From NCBI GenBank assembly GCA_025350695.1, contig JANXXI010000186.1, positions 17,231 through 81,230 of the forward strand: 64,000 nucleotides of DNA, given 5' to 3'. A model generated the notes under the pieces. That model saw only the letters and a list, made by a program, of their open reading frames with translations, was not told the origin of the DNA and did not search any database. Position numbers and translations under genes: made by a program. This document shows, piece after piece, positions 27,638 through 37,578 of the stretch. The stretch comes from Acidobacteriota bacterium (lineage in GTDB: Bacteria > Acidobacteriota > Terriglobia > Bryobacterales > Bryobacteraceae). Positions within the stretch are counted from its first letter, which is position 1; every line of letters starts with the position of its first letter.

Positions 27638-29551
27638 TTACTTATAGCTCCTCTGCGACGGGTGCACATATTCAAAGTCCAAGGGTTCCTTCCAGAGCGC
27701 CTGCGCAACCCCTTCGCCCTTCCATTCCCAGGCGGCTACGTAGCTGAAGTTAGCGTCGTCGCGCAACGCTTCGCCCTCGGAGGTCTGGTACTCTTCGCGG
27801 AAGTGGCCGCCGCAGGACTCGTTCCGATCCAGCGCGTCGTGGCACATCAATTCGCCCAGTTCCAGGAAGTCCGCCACGCGGCCTGCTTTTTCAAGCGACT
27901 GATTCAGTTCTTCGTTTTCGCCGGCGACTTTCACATTCGTCCAGAACTCTTGCCGCAATTCCGGCAACCGCTTCAACGCCGTTCTCAATCCTTCGGCCGT
28001 GCGCGCCATGCCGCAGTAGTCCCAAATTATCTTTCCTAATTCGCGATGGAAACTGTCAACGGTCCGTTTTCCGTTCACGGAAAGCAGTTTCTTGGTCAGC
28101 ACATCCACGCCGTCAAGAGCCTGCTTCGCAGCCGGATGATCAGCCGCCACGTTTTCAAGTTTGGTGTTCGCCAGGTAATTGCCAAGCGTGTAGGGAAGGA
28201 TGAAGTAGCCGTCGGCCAACCCCTGCATCAGCGCACTGGCGCCCAACCGATTCGCCCCATGATCAGAGAAATTTGCCTCACCGATGACGAACAATCCCGG
28301 GATAGTGCTTTGCAGTTGGTAGTCCACCCAAAGCCCGCCCATCGTGTAGTGGATGGCCGGGTAGATCCGCATCGGCACGGTGTATGGATCTTCGCCGGTG
28401 ATGCGTTCGTACATCTCAAAAAGGTTTCCGTAGCGTTCGCGCACAAGGTTCTTGCCCAGCCGCTTGATGGCGTCGGCAAAGTCAAGATAAACGCCCAGGC
28501 CAGTCTCCCCGATGCCGCGGCCCTCGTCGCAGCAATTCTTTGCGTTGCGGGAAGCCACGTCGCGCGGAACCAGGTTTCCGAAGCTTGGATAACGGCGTTC
28601 CAGATAGTAGTCGCGCTCGCTTTCCGGGATGTCGTTCGGGCTGCGTTTTTCGCCGGGTTTGAGCGGAACCCAAATGCGACCGTCGTTGCGCAGCGATTCG
28701 CTCATCAGCGTGAGTTTCGATTGGTAGTCGCCGCTAACTGGAATGCAAGTGGGATGGATTTGCGTGAAGCATGGATTGGCGAACAACGCGCCCCGCTTAT
28801 GGGCCCGCCATATTGCCGTGGCGTTCGATCCTTTAGCGTTCGTCGAAAGATAGAATACGTTGCCATAACCGCCGGTCCCCAGCACAACAGCGTCCGCCAA
28901 ATGAATTTCCGTCCGGCCGGAGGTTAGGTTTCGCGTCACAATGCCACGCGCTTTGCCGTCAATAACAATCAGGTCCAGCATCTCGGTGCGCGGGAACATT
29001 TCCACACGGCCCGCTCCAATTTGCCGTGAGAGAGCGGAGTACGCTCCGATCAGCAATTGCTGCCCCGTCTGGCCGCGAGCATAAAATGTGCGAGACACTT
29101 GCGCGCCGCCGAAGGACCGGTTCGCCAGCGTGCCGCCATATTCACGAGCGAAAGGAACACCCTGAGCAACGCATTGATCGATGATGCTGACGCTGATTTG
29201 CGCAAGCCGGTATACGTTCGATTCCCGAGCGCGGAAATCGCCTCCCTTCACAGTGTCATAAAATAGCCGGTAAATACTGTCGCCGTCGTTCTGATAATTT
29301 TTCGCCGCGTTGATGCCGCCTTGCGCCGCAATCGAATGCGCGCGGCGTGGCGAATCTTGAAAGCAGAAGCACTTCACGTTGTAGCCCAGTTCCGCTAATG
29401 TCGCAGCGGCGGAACCGCCGGCCAACCCCGTCCCGACGACGATCACCGAATACTTTCGTTTGTTGGCCGGATTTACTAGCTTGTTCGAAAACTTGGAATC
29501 GTCCCAACGCTTCTCAATGGGACCAGACGGCGATTTGGAATCAAGGTGCAT
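27638..29551 (-). CDS. sdhA: Succinate dehydrogenase/fumarate reductase flavoprotein subunit
   Basis: 637 residues from ATG 29551; the open frame continues 70 codons upstream, but that is inside sdhC and does not resemble the family. FAD-binding glycine motif [11 protein letters not shown] starts at 40; His72 in [12 protein letters not shown] is the covalent FAD site. The substrate-binding IHPTCIP and the [10 protein letters not shown] segment are present. It oxidises succinate to fumarate (or the reverse) on the cytoplasmic face. The stop abuts the sdhB start. Confidence 0.97.
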   Translation of the reverse strand: MHLDSKSPSGPIEKRWDDSKFSNKLVNPANKRKYSVIVVGTGLAGGSAAATLAELGYNVKCFCFQDSPRRAHSIAAQGGINAAKNYQNDGDSIYRLFYDTVKGGDFRARESNVYRLAQISVSIIDQCVAQGVPFAREYGGTLANRSFGGAQVSRTFYARGQTGQQLLIGAYSALSRQIGAGRVEMFPRTEMLDLIVIDGKARGIVTRNLTSGRTEIHLADAVVLGTGGYGNVFYLSTNAKGSNATAIWRAHKRGALFANPCFTQIHPTCIPVSGDYQSKLTLMSESLRNDGRIWVPLKPGEKRSPNDIPESERDYYLERRYPSFGNLVPRDVASRNAKNCCDEGRGIGETGLGVYLDFADAIKRLGKNLVRERYGNLFEMYERITGEDPYTVPMRIYPAIHYTMGGLWVDYQLQSTIPGLFVIGEANFSDHGANRLGASALMQGLADGYFILPYTLGNYLANTKLENVAADHPAAKQALDGVDVLTKKLLSVNGKRTVDSFHRELGKIIWDYCGMARTAEGLRTALKRLPELRQEFWTNVKVAGENEELNQSLEKAGRVADFLELGELMCHDALDRNESCGGHFREEYQTSEGEALRDDANFSYVAAWEWKGEGVAQALWKEPLDFEYVHPSQRSYK

Positions 29552-29553
29552 TG

Positions 29554-30246
29554 TTATTTCACGATCCCCAGAAGAACCGAAACAGGCATGGAGATATTGC
29601 CTACTACGATTAAGGTTGCAAACGCTTTGGCCCCCATTTTCAGAATCGGCGTGTAACGCGGGTGACTCACGCCAAGGCTTTGAAAAAGGCTCCAAAATCC
29701 ATGTTCTAAGTGCCCGCCCAACAGCAGCATGCCAACGATGTAGAATAGCGCAGCCGGCCATTGTTGGAAGCCACGGACCACATTATGGTAGACGTTGCCC
29801 GGCTGAAAATCGGGATGCACTTGACCGCCTGTGAAATGAAGTAAGTGGTAGATCAGGAAGCACGCGATGATAGGCCCGCTGATCCACATGGTGCGGCTGG
29901 CGTAACTGGAATGCGCATTGTCCTTTTTGCTGTATCCGGTTGGGCGGGCCTTCATCTGGGTCCGTGCAAGGGATATGGAAGACCAAATGTGAAGAATTAC
30001 AGCACCCAGCAGGATGCCTCTGGCGATCCACAACAAGCCGCCTAAGTGCTGAAGTTTTTCGGCGTAAATATCAATCGGGTATCGTCCTGAGGCATCTAAT
30101 GGCAGGAAAAGCTGTAAATTTCCCAGCAAGTGTATTAACACAAATCCGAAAAGCATTAGTCCGGTAATTGCCATTACCGCTTTCTTGCCGATTGTGGAGT
30201 CGTAAAAACGGGCAGTCCTCTGTAAACTTACTGTAGTTGTGGCCAT
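29554..30246 (-). CDS. sdhC: Succinate dehydrogenase cytochrome b subunit (type B)
   Basis: 230 residues with five predicted membrane helices. Candidate heme-ligand histidines lie in each of the helices: [29 protein letters not shown] and [10 protein letters not shown] single large cytochrome subunit in front of sdhA and sdhB is the diheme type B arrangement, which anchors the enzyme and reduces menaquinone or ubiquinone. Two bases separate it from sdhA. A good -10 lies 69 bases upstream. Confidence 0.95.
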   Translation of the reverse strand: MATTTVSLQRTARFYDSTIGKKAVMAITGLMLFGFVLIHLLGNLQLFLPLDASGRYPIDIYAEKLQHLGGLLWIARGILLGAVILHIWSSISLARTQMKARPTGYSKKDNAHSSYASRTMWISGPIIACFLIYHLLHFTGGQVHPDFQPGNVYHNVVRGFQQWPAALFYIVGMLLLGGHLEHGFWSLFQSLGVSHPRYTPILKMGAKAFATLIVVGNISMPVSVLLGIVK

Positions 30247-30314
30247 TGAGTAATGTTAAAGATCAGCAGCTACTGGCCTTCCTCGATGTGAAGGAAGCAA
30301 GTGCCTAACTTCCT

Positions 30315-30320
30315 ATTATA
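30315..30320 (-). promoter_or_regulatory. Probable -10 box of the sdhCAB promoter
   Basis: On the minus strand the sequence reads TTCTTTATAATAGG, a perfect TATAAT, 69 bases before the sdhC start. The expected -35 region, 18 bases upstream, is TCAAGA, a poor match. The remaining gap to 30507 (about 190 bases) is the divergent region towards the 30508 gene; I see no other clear signal in it. Confidence 0.45.
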
Positions 30321-30507
30321 AAGAATCCCGGTAGCGTTTCTTGACGCAATAAATTTCGCCGGTTCGGGGCCGTTTGTTGCGTTACACTTTGATGGCAAAA
30401 CACATTCTCCAACTTGTTAACTGTTCCACCCGGGACCGCATGGAAGCTGCTAATCTGAAGCGTAATTTGATAGAGTAGTGAAACTGTAAAGTCGGCGGAG
30501 GTTATCG

Positions 30508-33500
30508 ATGAGAATCCCTAAGTTATTCGAAGGCGTAGGAACTGTACGGACCCCAATGGCTAAATTGTTCCTGACCTGCGCTGTCGCTTTGCAATTTGCG
30601 CTGGGGCAGGACCTGGGAACGCAGGCTTGGCAACTCAAGCAACGCGGTGAGCCAAATGCCGCGCGCGAACTACTTGAAAACGCCGTCAAATTAGGCCCCA
30701 ATAGTATTGGATCCTGGAAAGCTTACGCCGAGTTTCTTGATCGTCACGGTGATACCGGCGCCCGTAAAGCCTACGAGACATTTCTCTCCCTCACAAACGA
30801 TCAGCAAGAAAAACAAGCCTTGTCGCGGCGCTTAGTTGTCCTTGATCTTTTGGCGGGCGACAACGCCGCCGCTGCCAATCACCTTGAAAACTATCGCGCT
30901 GCTGGTGGCGGTACTCTTTCCCTTCCCGCCATATATGCAAAGCCAGCTATGACGCCGGGGACGTACATTGAGATCCCTGGGCCGCTGCGTTCCTTCGCCC
31001 GCATGGCCGCCCTTTCGCCTGACTTGTCGCCGGACGAGCTGCTGCCCGCGCTGGCCCGCAACGTGGTTACCAACGGCTACCAGGCCGCATCCAGCAATGA
31101 ATCGCTCGAACCAACGGAGTACCTCAAGCTGATTAATCGCTACCTTGCCCAAGCTCGGGAGTTGGCGAAACTCGCCGGTGAAAAGAAAGCTATCCAAATC
31201 GATCAATGTGATTCCACGGTCACCGGCGATGTGCTGAAAGTGATCGGTTATCGCATGCGCGGTGGTTGCGGCGCTGAAGTTGTCCTTGAAACCGTGAATG
31301 CCACCAAAGCATTCTTAACCATCGATTCCGGCTTTCCTCTGGCCGAATTGGAACAATCGTTGCGGGCTAACCGACCGTTCAGCCTTAGCTATGCACCGAC
31401 ACAAATTCCGGTTCTGTTCGCCGCCGAGTATTGGCAATCGGCCAAAGAGAAACAGAATCAGGAATTCATTGATTCCTTTTTGGGTGACCCGCAGCTCTGC
31501 CGCCTGTATTTGGGCTTGGCGAAATTGGACCGGGAAACTTCCGAGCGGATGCGTAAATCCGTCAGCGTGCAAAGGTTGAAAGCGTTTGCCCATGTCCTGG
31601 ACTTCTTTGGCGGCATGTTCTACATCGAGAATGGAAAGGCCGCCGTTCCCGGCGCCCCCAAATCAGAAGCCGTCTGGGCGGAATTAGTAGGGGCTCCGGT
31701 ATCGACCCCCGAAAAGTTCTTCGAAAACTTAATGTCCAAGGATGACGGCTGGTTGTGCAGCTACTATGACGCGTTGCTCCGCATTCCCAATCAAAACCTG
31801 CGCGACTACCTGACAGAAACAGCCCGTATGAAGCGTTTCTACGCGGCGCTGAAAGGGAAGATTTCCAGCCCCGGTCCGGCCCGCCCCGTGTTCCGTGCAA
31901 ATACTGATTTGATGTTGCTCACTACCCGCATGCGCATGGAGCCAACCGGCAAGCCACACATGCCCGGTGCGGTTGAAACCTGGAGGGAACTGTTCTTAAA
32001 GCATCCGCACGGCAAGTACGATGGCAAGCTGACAAAGGCAGCCGCCGGTTGGAAAGATGTCGATGACGTGATTGAGGCGATGTTTGCGCTGTGCCGCAAG
32101 GCTGTCGAAAACGAACCGTTGAAGATGTTCATGGCGCTCAGTGACATGAATCGCCGTCGCTCCGAGCCTCTGTCGAAGGCCACAGTCGACCGTTTGGTGA
32201 AAGATTACAGAGCGTTGAGCCCACAGTATGCGGTGATCAATGAAACCTCGGCTTTGCAGGATTCTACTGTGAATCAGTTTGTAGACGCTATACAGGCCAT
32301 AAACTCTATTCGAGATCAGGGTGTTCGCGCCGATGCCGCCGGAACTATGCAGTCGCTCGCCGCCATGTGGCAAATCCTGGTCCGTCAGAATACGATTCCC
32401 GAAGACAAGGCCGATGCCGCGTTGAAGTCGATGGTTGAGCCATATCTAAAAGCGAAGAGTCAAAAAGATGTATTTGAAGCTGCTTCCGGCGGATTGCGAA
32501 CTTTGCTCAAACAAACAGAGGGTTCAGGCAATATGCAGGACCGCTTGGTTGACTTGCTGACCGGCGCCGCGAAGACCACCGATACGGAAACTCAAACAGC
32601 AATGCAGCAGCAAGCCATTCGGATTTTCGAGGCACAGAAGCTGGTTTCCATCGAACATCTTCTCGCCATGGCCGATCATCTGGAAGCAGTAGGGAAAGGC
32701 GCGAAGCTAGACCCGGCAATCGTCACCCGTGTTAGTTCACGCCTGACGGAAGTGCAACTTCCCCGCGCTGCTCTAAGCGGCGTTGAAAAGAACGCACTAC
32801 TGTTTGGCTACTGGACGGAACGCCATATTGAGAACCAGCGCAAAACTAATTTTAAGTCCGCCGCCGAGAAAGCCGGCGCCGATCCTGCGAAGTTAGCCGA
32901 CGTTCGCGGAAGCCTTCTGCCCATCCTTCGCGATTCGATGGTCGGTTTGGTGTACGCCCATTACGCTCCGCCTGGTGGCCAAATCATCTTCACCAATCCG
33001 CTGTTTGTGCGCAGTCACGACTTCATCGGAATGCAGGGTTCGGTGGCCACTTGGAAGACTACTGAAGTCGTCGGTACCGGTTGGCCCGCCAGCGCCGGGG
33101 GACGTCTGGTTGGTTCATTGGCAGGGCTGCCTTACGCCATAGCGGAAGCCGAACAGAACTTCCTGATCCCGTCACGGGAACAAGCGCTGATTTGGGGCGA
33201 TCTGGTGCCGCAGATGATTCAGTCGTCCAAGATTCCTCGCTGGTGGAACGTTTCTCCGGTGCAGATGCACTTCGCCGCTTTGCATCTGCACAACGCGGAC
33301 TCGATTCTTGCTGAGGCTGCGTTGAATGAAGAAGTCCGTAAGCAAGTAGGTTCAATCTTAATCGGCTACGCCGCTCCGGCGCGCGCCCGCAAAGTTTCCG
33401 CGCTCTTGAGCGAAGGTCGCTTAACTGAAGCCAGGGAGAATGTAACCCCAGCCGAAAGCTATTCCCTGTCGAGACTGTACACGGCTCGCAACGCCGCCTA

Positions 33501-33912
33501 CACTGGCGCTATCCCCGACGAATTGCGACGCATTGAAAGGGAAGATCCGGCATCCGTGAAGCTGGAAGTGCTCTCGCGCGCTTTCGGCACGCCCAAGCCA
33601 ACGCTTACCAACAGCTACCGTCCGGAATTGCTGGAACTGCGCACCTTTCCAACTCTGATGGGCTACTCAAGCCGAATTCTCGCGGAAAGTTGGGAATCGA
33701 ACTTGCTGTACTATGCATCTCTTGCTGATGAGCTGTATATGCGGCCGTCGCAATTGAATACCGCCATCCCCGAGTGGACCAAGTTGACGGTGGAGAAAAT
33801 CTTCGCTACTCATTTGGAAGATTGGCCCGCGTTACTCCGCAGTCTTCGTTTGGTAGGCAACGATGTCCGTCAGAAAAGTAAAACGGTTGCAATTGGCGGA
33901 GCAGGGAATTAG
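30508..33912 (+). CDS. Large secreted unknown protein, 1134 aa
   Basis: Family not recognised. The start is supported by GGAGG (30497-30501) six bases ahead; a signal peptide follows after a ~16-residue basic stretch (MAKLFLTCAVALQFALGQ), and ATG 30556 would also work. Residues ~37-100 read like two TPR-type helical hairpins (AWQLKQRGEPNAARELLENAVKL and AYAEFLDRHGDTGARKAY). The rest is mostly alpha-helical with no motif known to me, and has no membrane segment. It is followed after 45 bases by a VWFA protein, and the two probably form one exported unit, perhaps a protein-interaction scaffold; that is inference. Confidence 0.8.
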   Translation: MRIPKLFEGVGTVRTPMAKLFLTCAVALQFALGQDLGTQAWQLKQRGEPNAARELLENAVKLGPNSIGSWKAYAEFLDRHGDTGARKAYETFLSLTNDQQEKQALSRRLVVLDLLAGDNAAAANHLENYRAAGGGTLSLPAIYAKPAMTPGTYIEIPGPLRSFARMAALSPDLSPDELLPALARNVVTNGYQAASSNESLEPTEYLKLINRYLAQARELAKLAGEKKAIQIDQCDSTVTGDVLKVIGYRMRGGCGAEVVLETVNATKAFLTIDSGFPLAELEQSLRANRPFSLSYAPTQIPVLFAAEYWQSAKEKQNQEFIDSFLGDPQLCRLYLGLAKLDRETSERMRKSVSVQRLKAFAHVLDFFGGMFYIENGKAAVPGAPKSEAVWAELVGAPVSTPEKFFENLMSKDDGWLCSYYDALLRIPNQNLRDYLTETARMKRFYAALKGKISSPGPARPVFRANTDLMLLTTRMRMEPTGKPHMPGAVETWRELFLKHPHGKYDGKLTKAAAGWKDVDDVIEAMFALCRKAVENEPLKMFMALSDMNRRRSEPLSKATVDRLVKDYRALSPQYAVINETSALQDSTVNQFVDAIQAINSIRDQGVRADAAGTMQSLAAMWQILVRQNTIPEDKADAALKSMVEPYLKAKSQKDVFEAASGGLRTLLKQTEGSGNMQDRLVDLLTGAAKTTDTETQTAMQQQAIRIFEAQKLVSIEHLLAMADHLEAVGKGAKLDPAIVTRVSSRLTEVQLPRAALSGVEKNALLFGYWTERHIENQRKTNFKSAAEKAGADPAKLADVRGSLLPILRDSMVGLVYAHYAPPGGQIIFTNPLFVRSHDFIGMQGSVATWKTTEVVGTGWPASAGGRLVGSLAGLPYAIAEAEQNFLIPSREQALIWGDLVPQMIQSSKIPRWWNVSPVQMHFAALHLHNADSILAEAALNEEVRKQVGSILIGYAAPARARKVSALLSEGRLTEARENVTPAESYSLSRLYTARNAAYTGAIPDELRRIEREDPASVKLEVLSRAFGTPKPTLTNSYRPELLELRTFPTLMGYSSRILAESWESNLLYYASLADELYMRPSQLNTAIPEWTKLTVEKIFATHLEDWPALLRSLRLVGNDVRQKSKTVAIGGAGN

Positions 33913-33957
33913 ACTCGATTAATATTTTGACTCGTTGAGGCTGTTGAGGAGGAATGA

Positions 33958-34965
33958 GTGAGACTGGCTCGCAAAGTATGGATACCCGCCCTGGCGGGAA
34001 CTTTGTTGCTCGGCGGTTTGTTGGTTCTGGCGCAGGATGCCAGCCGCCCGGTATTCCGCGTCAAAGTGGATATGGTGGTGCTTGGATTCACCGTGCAGGA
34101 TTCCAAAGGCCGCTACGTAAACGGTTTGAAGCCCAAGGATTTCCGAATCCTTGAAGATTCCATTCCGCAGAAGTTGAACACATTCGCGGAGGGCGGCAAA
34201 CCCGCCATGCAAGTGATGGACGATGGTACATTGAAGCCCATGGCGGGCCAGACGGAAAATGCCGCAGCCGCTGGGCCCGATACGAAAGCAGATGCTTTTG
34301 TCGGCACCAATGTTTTCGTTCTCTTCGATACCTCTAATTACATGTATCGGGGATTCGTGTATGCCTCAGACGCGATTGCCGATTTCGTTCGTGGATTGGA
34401 TCGCGCCGATTCGGTGGCCGTCTATACATTCAGCAGGAATCTAAACCGCGCGGCCGATCTCTCGCGTGACCGCAACGGCGCCATCTTCGGGTTGCGCAAG
34501 GCCGTGGCTGGTGATGATGCCGCCCTCTACAACTGCCTACTATTGACCTTGCGTGACGCCGCGAAAGTGCCTGGCCGAAAGGTCGTCATTGTGTTTTCCA
34601 ACGGACCCGATAACGCCAGCATGGTAGCCCCTGACGATGTCCGCGCCGTGGCTGAAGACGAAGGCATTCCAATCTACGTAATTTCCACCAGTGAAGCTTC
34701 GAAGGATCCGATTTCGAGTGGCGTCTTCCGTCGGCTATCAAGCAAGACCGGGGGCAAGACGTACTTCGCCCGCAGTTGGCAGAAACAAGTGGAAGCCTTC
34801 GAAAACATCCGCGAAGATTTGGGTAATTCTTATGCTGTTACCTACTATCCCCAGGCAAATCCCAATGAAGGATTTCGCAAGATCACGGTGGAGGTAATTG
34901 GCGACGCCGCTAAGAAATATCGCCTAAGATACCGTCCAGGATACAGACCAAGCCACGGTTTCTAA
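33958..34965 (+). CDS. Secreted VWFA-domain protein, acidobacterial type
   Basis: 335 residues from GTG 33958, with AGGAGG five bases ahead. A signal or anchor segment (IPALAGTLLLGGLLVLAQ) is followed by the conserved N-terminal part of acidobacterial VWFA-related proteins (FRVKVDMVVLGFTVQDSKG, then LKPKDFRILED). The von Willebrand A fold has a variant metal site (VLFDTSNYMYRG in place of DxSxS). The end (YAVTYYP...GFRKITVEV) is also typical. It would bind partners outside the cell membrane. A paralogue is at 62860-63810. Confidence 0.88.
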   Translation: MRLARKVWIPALAGTLLLGGLLVLAQDASRPVFRVKVDMVVLGFTVQDSKGRYVNGLKPKDFRILEDSIPQKLNTFAEGGKPAMQVMDDGTLKPMAGQTENAAAAGPDTKADAFVGTNVFVLFDTSNYMYRGFVYASDAIADFVRGLDRADSVAVYTFSRNLNRAADLSRDRNGAIFGLRKAVAGDDAALYNCLLLTLRDAAKVPGRKVVIVFSNGPDNASMVAPDDVRAVAEDEGIPIYVISTSEASKDPISSGVFRRLSSKTGGKTYFARSWQKQVEAFENIREDLGNSYAVTYYPQANPNEGFRKITVEVIGDAAKKYRLRYRPGYRPSHGF

Positions 34966-35017
34966 ATTGGTGGTTTGACCAGCCCCCTATGATACCCAGC
35001 GGCTTGCGCCATCCGCC

Positions 35018-36055
35018 TCAAGAAGCAAACAAGCAGGCCGTTGAAATTAGTCCAGGTTCCACCGGACACAGTAAATTATCGGCGCGGATCCCGTGTTCGT
35101 ATTGCAGAACAGCCATATGCCCCGCGTTCACCTTACGCAGATTCGCGTAACTTTCCGGCTCCAGTACTCCATCGACCACAATCGTCTCCAAGCGGTCAAG
35201 CGTATGCCTATCTCCTGGCTTAGCCGGCAAAGCGCGTGCAAGTTCCGGCGTCAGTCCTAAGACCTCGATGTTTTGATGCGCGCAGAGTGACCACAGCCGT
35301 TCGGGGTCCGCCAGATCCGCCGGATCAAATAACACTACCGTTGCTCCTAAAGCCAGTGCGCCTAGAAGCATCCAAGGATCATTGCCATACCACGCAAAGC
35401 GCGTGCCACGCGCCACATTGCCGGCGAAAGCCAGGTCGATGGCCGCTTTGATGATGAACCCGCCATGGGTGCGCCAATCAAGCAGAAGCGCGTTAGGCGC
35501 CAAGAGCACCGGCGCGACTGTGTGCGGTTGCAGATCAGACGAATCAATCGCCCCAAAGCTCGCGGATTCTGATTGCGTCGCATGCCGTCCCACTTGAGCT
35601 GCCCCAGCCAGGAACGCCACCGTTTCAAGGGTCAGCAATCTAGGAATGGCAATCGGTTCTTGCTCCATCGCAAGTGCTGAGGCTGCCCGCCGCCCAACCG
35701 CCGCAAATGCCCGGTAACTCCATGACCGCGATTCTCCTTGAGCATTCTCCCAGGTAAGCGCAATCTGCGAGGGTGGCGCATTCTCCGTAATCAGACGGAC
35801 CGCATTCAGTGTCCCGCCAATCAGCCAACCGGGGTCGTTCAGGCCGAGGGATGTGACATGAACCGATTCAAGCGGAGTATGGAATTTAATCCTAAGGAAC
35901 GCAAGAATCTGGTGAGCAAGAGCCGTTGGATCTTCTTTCGATCGACGATGCAATGCCGTGAAATCGCGCAAACCCGTAAGCCGCAAGAAATGGGACAGCT
36001 GCGATTTGGCTGCAAGGGTGGCGTCTGCCGGCCAGACTGGGGAGGGCTGCGCCAT
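35018..36055 (-). CDS. Half-length AMP-forming acyl-CoA synthetase relative without P-loop
   Basis: 345 residues. The first part resembles the N-terminus of acetyl/acetoacetyl-CoA synthetases (GTLNAVRLI, then IALTWENAQGESRSWSYRAF), and DPWMLLGALALGATVVLFDPADLADPERLW matches the middle of the N-domain in placement. But the ATP-binding YTSGSTGKPKG motif is replaced by LLAPNALLLDWRTHGG, and the C-terminal half, with the adenylation and hinge motifs, is missing. It cannot be a normal synthetase. The frame is intact for over 1 kb, so it may have another role. It is the last of a run with an aminotransferase and a 118-residue unknown. Confidence 0.6.
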   Translation of the reverse strand: MAQPSPVWPADATLAAKSQLSHFLRLTGLRDFTALHRRSKEDPTALAHQILAFLRIKFHTPLESVHVTSLGLNDPGWLIGGTLNAVRLITENAPPSQIALTWENAQGESRSWSYRAFAAVGRRAASALAMEQEPIAIPRLLTLETVAFLAGAAQVGRHATQSESASFGAIDSSDLQPHTVAPVLLAPNALLLDWRTHGGFIIKAAIDLAFAGNVARGTRFAWYGNDPWMLLGALALGATVVLFDPADLADPERLWSLCAHQNIEVLGLTPELARALPAKPGDRHTLDRLETIVVDGVLEPESYANLRKVNAGHMAVLQYEHGIRADNLLCPVEPGLISTACLFAS

Positions 36056-36058
36056 CTT

Positions 36059-36415
36059 TTACGTTCGCAATTCGTCGACGAAAACGTAGACGCCGAATTT
36101 CGCTTGCATCGGGCCGCGGCCCCACCTGTTGGTTTTCCATCGGGCCTGAAGGAATGCGGCTTCAGGCGCCGTGGTCAGATCCAGCAAAATTGCACATACG
36201 CCTTTGTAGAATTTTTGCGGAAACTCCGCGATGGGCTTCGCACTCCATTCCTTCCCATCGGTCGATGCATGAATCACAACGTCAAGGCTCGATTGTTCAG
36301 TGGCCTTGGTTATTCCCAGTGTTAGCTGCAGCAAATGGCTAGTCTTAACCGGAAGCGGCGCGCCCTCGCCACCGGCTTCGATGGTGCGTTCTTCAACTAG
36401 GAATCCTGGCTTCAT
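36059..36415 (-). CDS. Unknown protein, 118 aa
   Basis: Family not recognised. It starts inside the aminotransferase stop (ATGA) and ends three bases before the next start, so it is translationally coupled. The sequence is strand-rich (LLQLTLGITKATEQSSLDVVIHASTDG, then FLQARWKTNRWGRG and FGVYVFVDEL), suggesting a small beta-sandwich. No signal peptide, so probably cytoplasmic. Its constant place next to the aminotransferase suggests related work, but nothing more can be said. Confidence 0.7.
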   Translation of the reverse strand: MKPGFLVEERTIEAGGEGAPLPVKTSHLLQLTLGITKATEQSSLDVVIHASTDGKEWSAKPIAEFPQKFYKGVCAILLDLTTAPEAAFLQARWKTNRWGRGPMQAKFGVYVFVDELRT

Positions 36416-37578
36416 TTCGAGAGCTTCAGCAGGCGGTTGCCTGCCTCCTCCAGCGTCTCATACTTCTTGCAAAAGCAGAAACGCACCATCTGGTTTCCAT
36501 GGCCATTGCCTGAAAAAAAGCTTGAGCCGGGTACGGCGGCAACCCCAATGTTGTTGATCAAATTACGAACGAAGCTAGTGTCGTCGCTAAAGCCGAATCC
36601 GGAAATGTCCGTCATTATGTAGTAGGCGCCGTAGGGCTTGAAGCAACGAAAGCCCGCGACCGTAAGCAGTCTCATCAGCTTGTCTCGCCGGCCTTTATAA
36701 TGCCCAGCCAGCTCCGTATAAAATTCGTCCGGCTGGTTCAGCGCCAGCACTCCCGCATGTTGCAGAGGCGTTGCGGCCCCGACGGTCAGAAAGTCATGCA
36801 CCTTGCGAATAGTGTCCGTCAAATCCGGCGCGGCGATCACCCAGCCCACCCGCCATCCTGTCACCGAGTAAGTCTTGCTCATGCTGTTTACAATCACGGC
36901 GCGCTCACGCATGCCGGGGATCGTCATCACCGGAACGTGCACGGACCCTTCGTAGACTATGTGCTCGTAAATTTCGTCGGTGATGCATAAAGCGTCATAT
37001 TCCTGGCAAAGTTGAGCGATGAATTCCAGATCACTTCGGGAGAAAACGCGCCCCGTGGGATTGTTTGGAGTGTTGATGATTACGGCCTTGGTGCGCTTGT
37101 TGAACGCCTTGCGCATCTCTTCGCGATCAAAAGTCCAATCGGGCGCATGCAACGTGATCAATCTTCGAGTGGCGCCGCAAAGTTGCAAATCGGGGTGGTA
37201 GTTTTCGTAGTAAGGCTCAAAGGTAATCACCTCGTCACCTTCATTCATCGTGCCAAGCAGCGTTGCCACCATGCCTTCGGTAGATCCGCAGACCACCGTG
37301 ATCTCGCGTTCCGGGTCAAGAGTCAGGCCATGGTGCAGTAGGTATTTTTGCGCGATAGCTTCGCGCAAAGGCTTGATGCCCCAAGTGATGGGGTATTGGT
37401 TATGCTCGGCCATGATGGCTTCAATGGCGGCTTTCTTGATATGGTCCGGTGCGGGGAAGTCTGGAAACCCTTGAGCCAGATTGACGGCGCCGGCCGGAAT
37501 AGCCAGCCGCGTCATCTCGCGGATTACGCTTTCTGTGAACCGCGACGTTCTATCGCTTCTGAACTTTTCTCTTAGCAT
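36412..37578 (-). CDS. PLP-dependent aminotransferase, class I (methionine/kynurenine type)
   Basis: 388 residues. The start SVIREMTRLAI...GAVNLAQGFPDFP is typical of the YbdL/kynurenine aminotransferase branch. PLP residues: Asn173 (NTPNNPTG), Asp201 and Tyr204 (ITDEIYEH), and Schiff-base Lys235 (SMSKTYSVTGWRVG). It should transaminate methionine, aromatic amino acids or kynurenine with 2-oxo acids; substrate is uncertain. The start lies 29 bases inside the end of the transglycosylase gene. It is needed there because the family's N-terminus begins right after. Confidence 0.92.
   Translation of the reverse strand: MLREKFRSDRTSRFTESVIREMTRLAIPAGAVNLAQGFPDFPAPDHIKKAAIEAIMAEHNQYPITWGIKPLREAIAQKYLLHHGLTLDPEREITVVCGSTEGMVATLLGTMNEGDEVITFEPYYENYHPDLQLCGATRRLITLHAPDWTFDREEMRKAFNKRTKAVIINTPNNPTGRVFSRSDLEFIAQLCQEYDALCITDEIYEHIVYEGSVHVPVMTIPGMRERAVIVNSMSKTYSVTGWRVGWVIAAPDLTDTIRKVHDFLTVGAATPLQHAGVLALNQPDEFYTELAGHYKGRRDKLMRLLTVAGFRCFKPYGAYYIMTDISGFGFSDDTSFVRNLINNIGVAAVPGSSFFSGNGHGNQMVRFCFCKKYETLEEAGNRLLKLSK

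Noticed and set aside
27089..28039. 316-codon plus-strand frame across sdhB and sdhA
   Set aside because: Antisense to two certain genes and composed like a shadow (Arg, His and Val-rich, no domain).
29552..29761. N-terminal extension of the sdhA frame
   Set aside because: Fully inside sdhC; the family starts after ATG 29551.
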